DNA from: Bidens hawaiensis
Lineage: Eukaryota; Streptophyta; Magnoliopsida; Asterales; Asteraceae
Assembly (NCBI GenBank): GCA_021521415.1
Contig: JAIQDT010000670.1
Coordinates: 496,001-560,000, forward strand
DNA length: 64,000 nt
Direction of reading: 5' to 3'
A program made the translations under genes and the position numbers. The notes below the pieces were generated by a model. It worked only from the letters and a program-made list of their open reading frames with translations, had not been told where the DNA came from and made no database searches. Of this stretch, positions 10,400-22,547 are shown in pieces (position 1 is the first letter of the stretch; each line of letters starts with the position of its first letter).

Positions 10400-13300
10400 T
10401 TACCTAGGGGAGAATTGATAATGGGAAACTGTAGCAACCGAAAGTGAATCATCATCGTCATGATACGGTCGTATCTTTTCTTCTAACTCCTTTATGTCAT
10501 CATCACCGATAAACGGAGGATTAGAGGGTGTAGGTAAGGATTCATCATCTTTTGCTAGCATTTTTAGTACCATTGATATTGATGGTCTTAATGATGGAGC
10601 TTGTTGGGTGCACAAGAGTCCAACATGTACCACTTTCATGGCTTGTTTTTTAAAATTGAGGTTAGGGGATGTTTGGAACATTAGGTTCGGATCAAGGATT
10701 TCTTCCACCTTGTTGAAAATGCCTCCATACCTGTTTTTATAACAAATAATTACAGAAGGTTAAAATAAAAATAAAAAAATAAAAAATTGCATTTTGTGGA
10801 TAGCTTGTTTTGGAGAAATTTGAAAATTTGGGTTATGTTTTATTTTTAACAGGTCAAATTTGAAACGGGTTAAGTGGGTACAAGTCACCCAAAACGTATT
10901 CTAAGCACTTACTAGCTTCTCTAACAATTTGTATCATTTTAAAGATATTACATAGTTTTTTTTAATCATATTTGACATGCTAATTATTTGTAAAGTTTGA
11001 GAAAGACGGGACTAAAATGTGTTTGCGGTTCGGCTCAACCAACCCGCTATGAAAAATACCCTTGCACCTCCAATCTTGAAAAAACAAAATTAAAAGTTGC
11101 AACATGTAATAATGGTTGAGTTTATTGTTTTGCACCTCAAGGACCCTTTTGACCAGAACCTAGTTTGACCAATTACCGACCCGACCCACCCGTATTGCAA
11201 GGATAAAGGCAACAAATATGAACCACCAAAATTCCTTTGAAAACCACAATCAAACAAATGAAGTTTGACACTTCCAATTGATGCTAAGTTTTCTGAGTAT
11301 TCTGAGTTTTTACTTATGTTGTTCTGTATTCCAGTAACTACCTCCAACAACAATATACCATAGCTGTAGACGTCCGCCTTTTCGGTTAGCTGACCAAGGG
11401 CTAAATATTCTGGAGCCATATATCCACTGAAATTTAAAAGAATGTAAATTGTATGAAATGACATTATGTTTACAGTATGATACCTTTATGTTTGGCTGAT
11501 ACTGATTAATTAAAATATGAATAATATATTCTAATGCCACGATATTAGAGGAATCAAAATTCCGAGTACTTACAGTGTTCCTGCAATGGCAGTGCTGATG
11601 TGGCTCTAATCATCTTGAAAAGATCTCGCCAAACCAAAATCAGCTATTTTGGGACGAAACCTCAAGTCTAATAAGATATTAGAAGCTTTAATATCCCTGT
11701 GAATAATCCGGTTTTTGGTATTTTCATGAAGGTAGACAAGACCTTCAGCTGTGCCAATAATAATTTCAAATCTCTTTTCTCAATTTAGTTCCTTACTTTT
11801 TATTGCATCTGTAATAAAATAAAAGCTCGATTTTAATAACTTCATGAATACAGAGTTCTTGATGAAAAGGTATGGTTTGAAGCATGATTAAGCAGTAGGC
11901 ATACACAAGGCAAAATGAGCATGACAAGTAGATCGGGTAGCATATAAAAACAAGCAGTGGTTAAAACGGGTTACTTTGGATGCCCGTCAAAAGGGGTCGG
12001 GTTAGGTTGATAAACAAACACGTTTTGTATTATAAAATTTTGTGAAATAAACATGATTTGAAAAATTACATGTTTTCTAGAGTATAATATTTTGAATAAA
12101 ATGATTTAAGAGGTATTATGCATTAAAAATACGTAAACTAAGCATTTAAATGGTTTACATAATTTACATTTTTACCCCTATTCAACATGAATGGAGGTAA
12201 AACATAACCCAAATCGATCCAATCATGGACTGAAAAATGCCACCTTAAAACTTGTTTTGATTTTTATATTTAACTTGTTGTGTCTTTACCAAATATGAAG
12301 CGATCGAGGCTCATGTTAGGTAGATACTCATATACGAGAAAACTTTCTGGGCTCCGAACAACTGCATCCTAACAACCTGACTAAGTTTTTATGTTCAAGA
12401 CTGTTAATCATGTTAACTTCATTATAAAAATCTTCTGCTCTGAATTTGTTGTTGAAAAAAAGCCTCTTCGCAGCAATCTCTCTTCCATCCGGAAGAACTC
12501 CCTATATATTGTCGATAAATTGTTTAAAATTAGTGCTTGACGGCCGAAAATGATATAAGATACATAATGTGTCATAAGATACTTCCTATGATGAGGTTTC
12601 AGTATGTTATATGTTAAAATATATAATTATTATTTTAATTTTTACTCAAGGGCAGTCTCATCATTCGGAATGTTTTTCATCGGTACTGATATAAACTATA
12701 TTAATATTATCCCTAAAGAGTTTAATAAAAAAAACTGATAATGTATAATGTGTCACAGGGTACTTACTACCTTGTATATGGACCCGAATCCTCCTTCACC
12801 AAGCTTATTAGAATCATCCCAAGAGCTTGTTGCTTTCTCAATAGTAGAGTACTTGAAGTTCAAGCTACTATCACTAAGAATCTTTGTCAGCTTCTTAGTG
12901 TCATATGAACCTGAATATAATCATTAATGCAAAAAAAAAGGGATATTATGCAATACTACATTTCATTATCTAGTAAAACTGTAAAGTGACAATTTTGACC
13001 CATTTGCGTACGAATTGTCATTCAGGTTATGTATTACTTGATCAAACGGGAAGAAAAAATAACTGAAACGGAAATGGATTGAATTATCAAACTGGTCAAA
13101 AGTCACCCAAACTGTATTTTTATGGAATACTAGTATAATTTTGGTAAGCATATTTGACATACCAATTACATTTTATTAAATTATAATTTTGGACAAAAAG
13201 TGTTTTGGGTCAACCCACCGACCCGGTTCGACTCTTACCAAAAACTTACTACTTTTGACCCAAACCGGTCACCCAGCCCGCCTGATTAGCCCATTTTCCA

Positions 13301-14622
13301 CCTAGGATTAAAGCATGGCTAGTTTTAACTATTAATCACAAAAGCTAGTCAAGATCATCAAAGCATGGTATGCACCTGTTCTCTTCTTTTGTACCCATCT
13401 CTGCCTTCGTATATACAAAACAATCAACAATGCAACTGCAAGAATCACAATGGAACTAACAACTGCTGTTATAACAACTATCATCCTCCCTGAAAAACCT
13501 ATCAACATAATTTCATAGATAATCACAAACATAAGAGATATTGGTACAAAAAGTCCGCAAAACAAACCGAACGATACAAAATGACCATCTTTTACCGACT
13601 CAAATGTGTAAAACAAGTACATTGACTAATGACTAAAACATGACAAAAGTGGAAATAATTTAGTAAAGTCTGCAAAACAAACCAAACGACGGTCACCAGT
13701 TTACATAATGACCATGATAGCACGTCGTTAGAACTTTAATAACAAAATTTTAAAACAAAAACTATTCTAGTTCCATGATGGGACACTAGTGAACACACAT
13801 TGTTATTCTATGACATTTTCCTATTTTTAAACCGTTAAAAAGAACTCATTGATACCTCTGTTTTTCCTTCGGCTCGGCTCAGGACTGAGAAAATCAGTAT
13901 CAGAATACCTCATAAAACATCCAGTCATCAACGCACGCCCTTCGGACCAAGGCAAGCATTGTAAAACAGATACAGATGCAGCCTCCAAACAAATCCTACA
14001 AGTATTCGCATTCAACGTCTTCCAACAATTTGCCAACACATAAGCCGACTCATTAACCGTCCCAGAAACCATCACTTCTTCTCTAGCAAAATAGTCAACA
14101 TTAGTCAACGCATCCCGAACACCAGTTAACACAGCCTGCTTTACTGAATCTCGAAACACTCTATTCTTCCTTGTGGTATTCCCACAAATAAACTTGCCCG
14201 TGGGTCCCACATACTCATCATAAAAGCTATAGTTTTGAAATCTCATAAAACAACCATCTTGATAAACAAAAGCACCGGTATAAAGAAAGCAATGCGAAGT
14301 ATAATAATGCGCTGCGTCATAGCACAAGAAGCAGTCGGTTGTGGAAAGATCACCGTAGCATTGAGCAAGTCCATAAGCAGCGTCTGGACCCGAGCCGGGT
14401 ACTTGCGGTTGCAAACAATGAAGATTGCATTTGGTTGCCAAGTTTTTCAGTTGTTTGGATAAAGTTTGAGCTGTACTCTGTTGGATTGTTTTCTTTCTGA
14501 TTATTACATGATATTTTAATGATTTGGTTTCTAGGAGCACCCTCTAAATCATCTATCATAAGTAGAATTATGATAATATTCATAAAAACATATGATGTCT
14601 CTGTTGATCTCTTCCTCATCAT
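10400..14622 (-). pseudogene. CRK (DUF26 receptor-like kinase) pseudogene 1
   Basis: The seven-exon plan of the neighbouring CRKs is present: 14622-13856, 13489-13376, 12910-12771, 12501-12290, 11808-11574, 11426-11276, 10730-10400. Exon 1 has a signal peptide and two DUF26 modules (CYGDLSTTDCFLC and CWKTLNANTCRIC); exon 2 is the membrane segment; exons 3-7 are the kinase with [23 protein letters not shown] and MAPEY. Lesions seen: a frameshift near 14395-14405 between the signal-peptide part and the first DUF26 motif; exon 4 is 212 instead of 211 bases, shifting frame after GCSCS; exon 5 has a TGA at the Trp codon before EKRFE and a TAG after SFQDD; the exon 6 donor reads GG instead of GT; exon 7 is frameshifted near its start. 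No functional receptor can be made. Confidence 0.85.
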
Positions 14623-14784
14623 TTAAGTAGCTTGATTATGTTAATATCCTGTCTGGAATCAGGATCACCTTCTCTTCATATGCAAACTTAAATCATTGCT
14701 TTTTCTGGTAGTAGAAGCAAATTATATAAAATAAATTTAATTTGCTCACATTAATCGCAACGTTAATAGATTCGCAAATTCAAC

Positions 14785-15158
14785 CTACAAATCAGGGGTG
14801 TGCATGAACAAAAAAAAAACCGTAAGAAAAAACAGATGGTTTGGTTTTCTGTTTTGGTAAAGAACTAACTTTTGATTCGGTTTTGATTTTGCATGTACTT
14901 AAAACTGAAAAAACCGAACCAAGTTTATAGATTTCTAATTTTTATTTTAAATTTTAAGTTATTTAACTAACAAGAAAGTTAAAGCCCAAAGTCATTACTT
15001 TTGGCCAACTTATTTTTTCGGCTCAAAATATTCATGTCCAAATGGGAAAACCGAAATAAAGAAAAATCCAAATCCAAGGTTTCAAAAAACGGAATTTCCG
15101 GTTCTTGGTACGGTTTAGCCCAAAACCGACCCGACCTATGTACACTCCTACTACAAAT
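14785..15158. mobile_element. hAT-type MITE with 8-bp target-site duplication
   Basis: The element 14793-15150 (358 bp) starts CAGGGGTGTGCAT and ends ATGTACACTCCTA, an imperfect terminal inverted repeat. It is flanked on both sides by CTACAAAT (14785-14792 and 15151-15158). Interior is rich in words like GGTTTGGTTTTC and AAAACCGA, as in many plant hAT MITEs. No transposase. It lies upstream of CRK pseudogene 1. Confidence 0.85.
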
Positions 15159-16289
15159 AATTAATTACAACTAACACATAGTCGTAAACAGGGTTGTCTC
15201 AATCTTTTAGGGGGCCTAAAACGCAAAATAAAATTATGGAATTTTCATAAGAAAAATTGTTTAGATCATGTGACTCTTGAGTCATCTATGCATATGGATA
15301 ATTATTAAACTCTATCGTGAAACAATCTCAAAACCAAAATTATTAACATATACAGTAATTTATTACTTATATAGTTTGAGGGCCTAGAGAAGTGATCGCC
15401 CAAAAGCCATTGCTTTATTTCACTCCTCTTTAGCCACCTCTAGTGGTAAATCGATAAGACGGTTTTGCTCATCAACAATATATTCCGCCTTATTTTCAAA
15501 ACAAATTTAGCAGAAACAAATATGACAAAACATGAATGATTGCAACGAACACAAGTCGATTCAAGTAAACGATCAGCAAAATCATGGAAAGAAGGATACA
15601 AATCCTTACCATTTGTTGCATGATAATTTGGAGCCAGCAGTTAATAAGTTTTGGATGAGAGAATGATGGGCAGATATGATATTTGATTTAAACTGGAAGG
15701 CAGCCTAGCATGCATGTGCGATGATAGTTGAAGTGTCCACTCAAAGGTTGCTGATGCTGACGGTACTCACCTTGTGTGGGACCCACCAACACGTTTGTTT
15801 TCCAAAACTGTAACGTTTTTCATGCAAAACCGTAACGAACGATACTACTTTTAATCATGTGTTGTTGTCATGTTCTTTAACCTGTTGTGCTATCTTTATT
15901 ATTATTTTCTAGAAACTAGAAATTTCACTTTCTTAATTATATATATTTTGTTTATCATGGTTATGTAATCATATCATTAACCCGATCATGTTCATGACAA
16001 ATATTTACTGATGACGGGGTAGCTCAAGGAATTAATAAAATGGTTTTCACACATTAACGCTAAAAATGTTAGAAGGTTAAAAGCGTCGTTTCCCGCCCAA
16101 TTTATGTAAACAAGTACATGAACAATAAGCACGTGCAACAGTACAACGTCAAATCAATGTAAAACCCCTCAAGAGACTGTGAACTTCACAGCCTTAACCA
16201 AAACCCCTCAAGAGATCCTTGCCACCGAAGAAGTAAAACACAACTTTTGACATCCTCGACCCTTGCCCAAAAGTAAGAAAAGTGAAAGC
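15159..16289. other. Intergenic, no gene seen
   Basis: AT-rich non-coding DNA. A short direct repeat with AAAACCCCTCAAGAGA occurs at about 16159 and 16199. Nothing else recognised. Confidence 0.5.
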
Positions 16290-16705
16290 TCCACCCAGTT
16301 CTGTGAGTTCCACGAAGAGAAAGGTCACCACACAAACGATCGTTTAAACTCAAGAGAAGAATTGAGGAAGCTGTTAAGTCAGGAGAATTGGCTCATTTGG
16401 TGAAAGGGGTCAAAGACAAGATGGCCGAAAGAAAAAACAAAGAAGTGAATATGGCGAATATAGACCAAGGTGTTCCCCACAAACGACAACGCTTGGAGGC
16501 TTGGGAGCTTCAATGCGTCTGCTTCCTACCACCTCCAGGTGACTTACTCTCAAACCCTTTGGTGGTAGCAGCGAACGTGGGAACACTAAATACAAGCAAA
16601 GCCTACATCGACACAGGGGCGGCCACCGAGATCATGTATGAAAGATTCTTCAACCGGCTAAGTAAGGAAGAGCGTTCAAGGCTTCACCCTTCGGGTTGTC
16701 TATAA
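16290..16705 (+). pseudogene. Gypsy gag/protease fragment
   Basis: A zinc-finger-like CEFHEEKGHHTND, then, after a frame change, EEAVKSGELAHLVKGV, then NPLVVAANVG and the aspartic-protease active site YIDTGAATEIMYERFF. This order (end of gag, then protease) is typical of Tat-like Ty3/gypsy polyproteins. The last Cys of the knuckle is Arg, the frame is broken between the knuckle and the rest, and the sequence stops being coding after 16705. There are no LTRs around it. It is a relic of a different, pol-bearing gypsy element than elements 1 and 2. Confidence 0.7.
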
Positions 16706-17121
16706 AAGGTATCGCCGATATACCCTTGATTTAATAATTGTAAAATTAAATTGTTGGTACGTGAAAAGACTCTATGTTAAATACGGAAATAATCATTAAA
16801 TAGTCATTTAATTGTAATACTTGTAAAATTAAATTGTTAGTATGTGAAAAGGAGATTTCCATTTGTTAAACATCATGATTACTCAAACTCTCCCATAATC
16901 CATATCTATATATATGCATGTAAGGGTTATCATATATTCATGCAAGAATTCATTCTCTAAGCAATTGTTTTCTTCTAATCAACTCTTTCTTTTGAACAAT
17001 ATGCGTTCCAAGGAAAACCACTAACGAAGTCGAAAACCACACGAGTTTGAGTGTCATTACATAGGGAAAGAAACTAATTAGTAAACCCATTAACTGATCA
17101 ACAAGGACTGTCAAATCGCTT

Positions 17122-18067
17122 CCACAGGAACTGTTAGTTGACGTTCTTGCTCGGGTTGCATCGGCTTCGTTTACGGATCTTTTTAATGCTAAACTAAGGT
17201 ATGCTTGCACTAAGTTTACGTAATGTTTTCTTTATGAAAAAATTAATTTAAATCTTCTTTTGTGTTTGTTCATATAAAGAAATACAAACGTATCAAAACC
17301 ACTTTCTTTATTTTTTTTAAGTTAACTTTATTACCATAGCTAATTTGATCGATCTGTTCTAATCGAGTTCGTTTTTGCTATATAGTTGCAAGGAATTTAT
17401 GGATTCAACAACAGACGACTATATCTTTCAATGCATCTCCATTGACAAATTTCCAATAACGTAATGGTTGCCACCGAGTAAAAGAGCGCATTCTTTCTTA
17501 ACCGACTGCTTCAACAAAGGAAACACTGAATGATTATTTAGACAAGGAATGGTAAGAATAACTTATACATAAATGTGTTACATTTTTTTTAATCTAAAAG
17601 TCTATTATATCATTCAAGAGTTTAACTAACCACAACAATGTTTATTTCTATAGGTTGATTATTTCAAGGAAGTTGATATCGAATCTGGATTAGAGTATTT
17701 GAAAAGAGCTGTTGACAAGGGACACCGGGAGGCAATATATGTGTACGGCATGATTCTTCTTTCAAGTGGGGATCAATCGAGCCAATGCGGGTTGCATCTT
17801 CTGAATTCCATGAATTGCTCAAGATCATACTCTTGGAATATGCGCGATTGTAGAAATAAAGTTCGTTCAATACTCAATCAGATGTGGATTAACAATCCGG
17901 TTACTCTAGAAAAAGTCACCACCAAATGCCAAAAACAAGATCATGTCATCCGTTTCAAAAGAAGGGGTTGGAATTTAGATGAAGATGAAGAAATTGCAAG
18001 TTGTGATACGTGTTTATGGTATCAGGAGCTTATTTACTTTTGTAAGGCAATGAATGTTAACGTTTGA
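17122..18067 (+). pseudogene. F-box gene (At1g67623/At2g35280-like), degenerate
   Basis: Three exon-like blocks: 17122-17198 (SLPQELLVDVLARVASASF, an F-box), about 17388-17550 (CKEF, DDYIFQCISIDKFPI) and 17654-18067 (VDYFKEVDIESGLEYLKRAV through a Cys-rich end to a TGA). This order fits plant F-box proteins of the At1g67623/At2g35280 type, adaptors of SCF ubiquitin ligases. The second block has two stops (TAA where Pro is expected before WLPPS, and TGA after GNTE), and no open start connects upstream of the F-box, so it is broken. The third exon is open. The boundary of the large tandem duplication (17841) falls inside this exon. Confidence 0.7.
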
Positions 18068-19636
18068 ATGTTTCGGCAACATAAACATTAATAACCTGTA
18101 GTTTGAAATTGCAAATGTGTAATAACCTAGAGTTTAAATCAATATAAATCTATTACTATCTTCTGTTTGTAGTTTGAATTTTCAATCGGTGACAATCTGG
18201 TTTGGAATTAATTAATCACATTTTTTAAAAATAACTAATATTATTATTGCAAAAGATATGTTCCAAAATTAGTTATCTTAGTATGTAACTTCGGTTTGTA
18301 AAAAGAAAATTATATAATGCCTTACTAAATTATAGATATGGCGATCTAAGCCTGGGTTGTTGGTTCCCACTTAGGTTTCAACTTTCATTTTTCAAAAAGA
18401 AATTATTAAACGGGTTAACAGGTTAACCCATTTTTTAACCCGACACAACCATATTTTTATTCATGTCAACCCATATTTTTGGGTCAACCCGACCTAACCC
18501 AACCCATATTTTGACGCATTTAAATTTGTGTCAGGTCGTGTCGACCCATTTAAATTTGTGTTGTGTTCGGGTTGTGTTTCGGGTCAAGCAGGAATCCCAC
18601 CTTAGGTTTCATTAAGAAACCAAAAAGTGGCAAAAAAATTTCGAGTCAGGCAGGAATCCCATTTAAATTTGTGTCGTGTTCGGGTTGTGTTTCGACCCAT
18701 TTAATATGGTCAGATTCGGTGAATAGCCCCATACTTAGTTTTTTTGAGCTGACGGTGAACCTACCCCTTTGATCGTAGTGGCAAAATTTCGAACGGGCCA
18801 CGGGAAAGCTGTAGGGACATTTCATTGATCCGATTCTTTCGTAGAGTCATAAAATATTCGATGGAGGTAGCCATGACCGAAAATATGGTCAGATTCGGTG
18901 AATAGACCGAAAAACTTCTCTATTGACACGAAAGCAATCACCGTCTTCAACACCAGCTACGTCCTTATCATCTTCAACATTCTCATAGCAGTATTGAAGA
19001 GACTTGCGCCATTTAAAACCAAATCAAGTCGGTGTTAAGACGAACATATCGAAGCTAATCAATTCATATGAAGTCGATTTTTTACTCGTTTCCAAATACA
19101 AAAAAAAAATATTTTTCACATAATTTGTAGGTTGTATAAAAAACATTCATTCACGAAATCAAAAGAAGAAAACTAAAATGAAGTGAAATGTTTACATCAT
19201 CCCATTTGTTTTATATATTAAATAAATAAATGGGTGCATTTACGAAACTACCCTTAATTGCAAGGCACTTAACGGAAGAACTTAACTGGGTCATAGTCAA
19301 AGGACAAAAATTGATAAGGTTTTCAATCATAAAGGATGTTTAATGGAATTATTTTCGCTAAAGGATATCCAGTGAAAAATCATGTAAACATAAATAACGA
19401 GTTTTGCCATTTTGTCTAATATATATATATGCAAATTTTTTTAATAACATATTTAATTAATTGTGGTGTTATATAATTATGATAACCGATCTACATCTGA
19501 CATCATGTAGATGCTATATAATTAGATCCGTTGTTGTATGCAATTAAATGGTGTCATAAATTGTGCTGCAAAGCAGTTTCAACTTTCAAGTGTAAATCTA
19601 TAGAGTTTACTTCCAAACAATAAATATGCTACTTTT
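18068..19636. other. Gene-less stretch in copy A
   Basis: Around 18400-18720 it holds short, imperfect repeats of words such as GGGTTGTGTTTCG, GACCCATTTAA and AACCCG, common in plant MITE or LTR debris. No gene is supported. The same stretch lies in copy B at 31829-33398. Confidence 0.5.
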
Positions 19637-20450
19637 CTTATACTCTAGCCCGCGGTTAGTTAATGGAGTTGGTGGAGTTATTTCAAAACTCCACTGACTT
19701 GTTTCTTTATTTTTTTTAAGGAAATGGAGGTAACCGACACTCGATTATGCTCGGCTAAGCGAGCTTTTTCACGAGCCGATCTCGAGTATCTCGTTTAGTT
19801 ATTAAACCCGAGCTCCAGCTCTGTATGAAAGCCCTAAAATGCATTTTGGGGGTCGACCTAAAATTTTACAGCATTTTAGGGGCTTTCATAAAAAACTTGA
19901 GCTCGGGTTTAATAACTAAACGAGCCACTCAAACCACGTTAGTCCATTGCTCGGGTTTAATAACAACATAGACCACTGCTCTTCTATGGGTATACTCCAT
20001 GGAGTTTACTGCAGACATGGTTTACACTTTAGACCACTGCAGGTGTCCATTAACAGTTTTATATAACCGGTTTAATAACTAAACGAGCTACTCGAGATCG
20101 GCTCGTGAAAAAGCCCAATCGGTTACCTCTTTTTCCTTAAAAAAATCTATGGCTGGGGTCGACGTTCCTACTTTTTGGTTCACATTTCTAACCTCAGATG
20201 GAATCTAAGACTGGGATGTTGGTTCCCACTTGGGTTTCAACCACGATCCACAAAGTGGGATCTTATACTCTAGCCCGCGGTTAGTTAACGGACTTTGTGG
20301 AGTTATTTCAAAACTCCACTGACTCGTTTCTTTATTTTTTTTAAGGAAATGGAGGTGACTGACACTCGATTATGCTCGGCTAAGCGAGCTTTTTCACGAG
20401 CCGATCTCGAGTATCTCGTTTAGTTATTAAACCCGAGCTCCAGCTCTGTA
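19637..20450. repeat. 625-bp tandem repeat, copy A (1.3 units)
   Basis: The first unit starts at 19637 (CTTATACTCTAGCC) and the second at 20262, stopping at 20450 after CTCTGTA. Each full unit contains nested inverted repeats: TGAAAGCCCTAAAATGC pairs with GCATTTTAGGGGCTTTCA, and a CTCGGCTAAGCGAGC...GAGCTC arm of about 75 bp pairs with inverse arms carrying AATAACTAAACGAGC further on. The structure looks like a foldback element. Copy B has one more unit. Confidence 0.85.
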
Positions 20451-20699
20451 GTCAAGTAACGAATAGCAAAAAATGAAATAGATTAAAAGCATTCAAAGTG
20501 TACATTGGTGCATGATCATTTTAATAAAAAAATATTATACAACTTTCTTAATCATACTTGGCACACTAATTATTTACATAAATAAATAAGTATAAATTTA
20601 GAACAAAAATAGGACTTAGCATCCTAACCCATTTAGGTGTGTACTGAAAGAATACATGTTCCCACCCATTTTACTAACTCTAACCAATGCTAGTTAAAT

Positions 20700-21525
20700 A
20701 CAAAAAAAACAAAGTATTACCTCATGATATGGGAAATCTGAATCAAGCATTAATCTCGCAACTTGACTCTTTTAGGCCATTTTCTAGAGTCAGGATCAAC
20801 ACATCTAAAAGCCACAAGAAGTGTGCGTTCTATAGCATGTGTGGAGCACTTCAGGTCAACAACTTCCTCTGCACTTCTATTTCCCACCTTCATTTTCAGC
20901 CACTCAACAAGATTGACCTGGCAGAATTTTTAAAAGAACTGAAAATTGTACCACTCTTTTACATGGAAATGACAATTTTGACCCATTTACCAACACATGA
21001 GTCAGTTTATAATTTGTTTTATCTATAGGGGGTCAAACCATCAGATAACATAATGCTTATAAAAAGTATATTCTTATAGAAATAATATACCTTTTGTAAT
21101 AATATGATGTTAGTTATTGTACCTAATTAGCAGAATGACTGAAATCCATCGGATCCCTTCCATATACTGCTTCTAGAAAGAGCATACCGAAACTATAAAT
21201 ATCACGTTTTTCGTGTCACATGCTAGTATTTGCATATTTTGAGCCATATAACTGTTACAACATAAAGAAGTTCATACATTATTCAACCAACTATATTTTT
21301 AACTCATTATAAAGAATGATAAATATGTTTTAACAAGAAGTTGAAACCTTAACCAAATGTCCCGGTAACTCTTATATTTGTGACTTTCTCATAATCTAAA
21401 ATCTTGGTCACACCAAAGATATAAAGTTTGTTATTGAAACCGTGGGCTATTAAAATATTTCTAGAGTTTATGTCTCGATGCACAACCTTTGATTCTATAG
21501 CTTCATTCAAGTAAGCAAGCCTGCA
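20700..21525 (-). pseudogene. Decayed receptor-like kinase (At2g42960/At5g18500-like), copy A
   Basis: Three exon-like blocks on the minus strand. About 21520-21350: [23 protein letters not shown], then [10 protein letters not shown] where DFG is expected, then VTGTFG. About 21245-21120: [20 protein letters not shown]. About 20925-20745: [25 protein letters not shown]. These match the C-terminal half of plant receptor-like kinases of the At2g42960 type. Stops and frame changes lie in and between the blocks, the DFG Asp is lost, and no N-terminal half is seen. Confidence 0.65.
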
Positions 21526-21751
21526 TTCAGATTCTCAAAATAAAAGTCAAATATTCAATTATGGATAAAAGGGTCATGTTGCACACATTTTAGTTGGTTA
21601 AGTTGATTGAATAATATAAAAAAGATTCAATAAAAATGAATCAGTTATGCTTTTAGACATTAAATCATGTTTCTAACTTAATACTCCAAGCAGCAATCAA
21701 CTGAAAGTTACAGAAAGTGCATGAAATGCACAAAAACCCTAAAATACTTAC

Positions 21752-21826
21752 AGGAGCGATGATTTTGTACTGAAGAGGGGGCAAACGCTTGTAAGAATCA
21801 AACAAAATGGTCCCATCCCTGTGCAA
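21752..21826 (-). other. Orphan exon-like block, copy A (unidentified)
   Basis: A 75-base open block with ATATGCAG before it and GTAAGT after it on the minus strand, reading HRDGTILFDSYKRLPPLQYK within 25 codons. It is present in copy B at 36139-36213. I do not recognise the family and see no partner exons; 22060-22340 upstream might be leader sequence. It may be part of a gene fragment. Confidence 0.3.
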
Positions 21827-22547
21827 CTGCATATTCATACAATAATATAGATGATAATCTACGTTAACTCAATCTTGAATCTATAGAATCACAAATTTTG
21901 TGTAATAAGATGTAATTAATCAATAAAACATTTAACCGATACTGAAACAAATAAACGAATTAATGAATCAACGATGTTAATAAATTGAATATAGATTTTT
22001 TTTTTTTTGAATGGCAAATTTCATTAAATTGAATATAGATCATTACCTCAATTACCGACGATGATGAGAGGTCGTTACCAGAACAGATAAGGTAAACAAA
22101 TCAATTGCAGGAAGTAATTGGTAACAGACGATGATGAGAGGTCATTACCTCAACTGAATTTGATTGTTATAGATGTTGGTGATTGTTAAAAGCTATTTGT
22201 AACAGACGTTGTTAATGCTTGTAACGGAAGTGCTTTGAATGCGCTGGAGATGGGAGACTTGTCGGAGAACTGCCGCACACTTAATGAGAGCTTTTAAAAT
22301 TCCGGCGTCTTAAGAGAGAGAACAAGAGAAGTTGAAAGGTTGTCTAATGTAGTATAGATAAGAAAATATATTTATATATTATTAAATGATAGTTATTACT
22401 GAGTAATTTTTTTACTAAACATTAGTAGTAAATTATTATAAAACATACTAACGAAACGCCTAGAGTTATGCATGGTCTAACACCACGATATTATTGTTTG
22501 GCTGTTTAAAATAATACCTAACTATTATTAGGCTGTTTAAAATATTA

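Noticed and set aside
16950..17210. 86-residue minus-strand frame
   Set aside because: It is antisense to the F-box block at 17122-17198 and has no recognisable domain.
20687..21028. 113-residue plus-strand frame, identical in both duplicates (35074-35415)
   Set aside because: The minus strand over the same bases carries the receptor-kinase relic; the plus-strand frame is its shadow.
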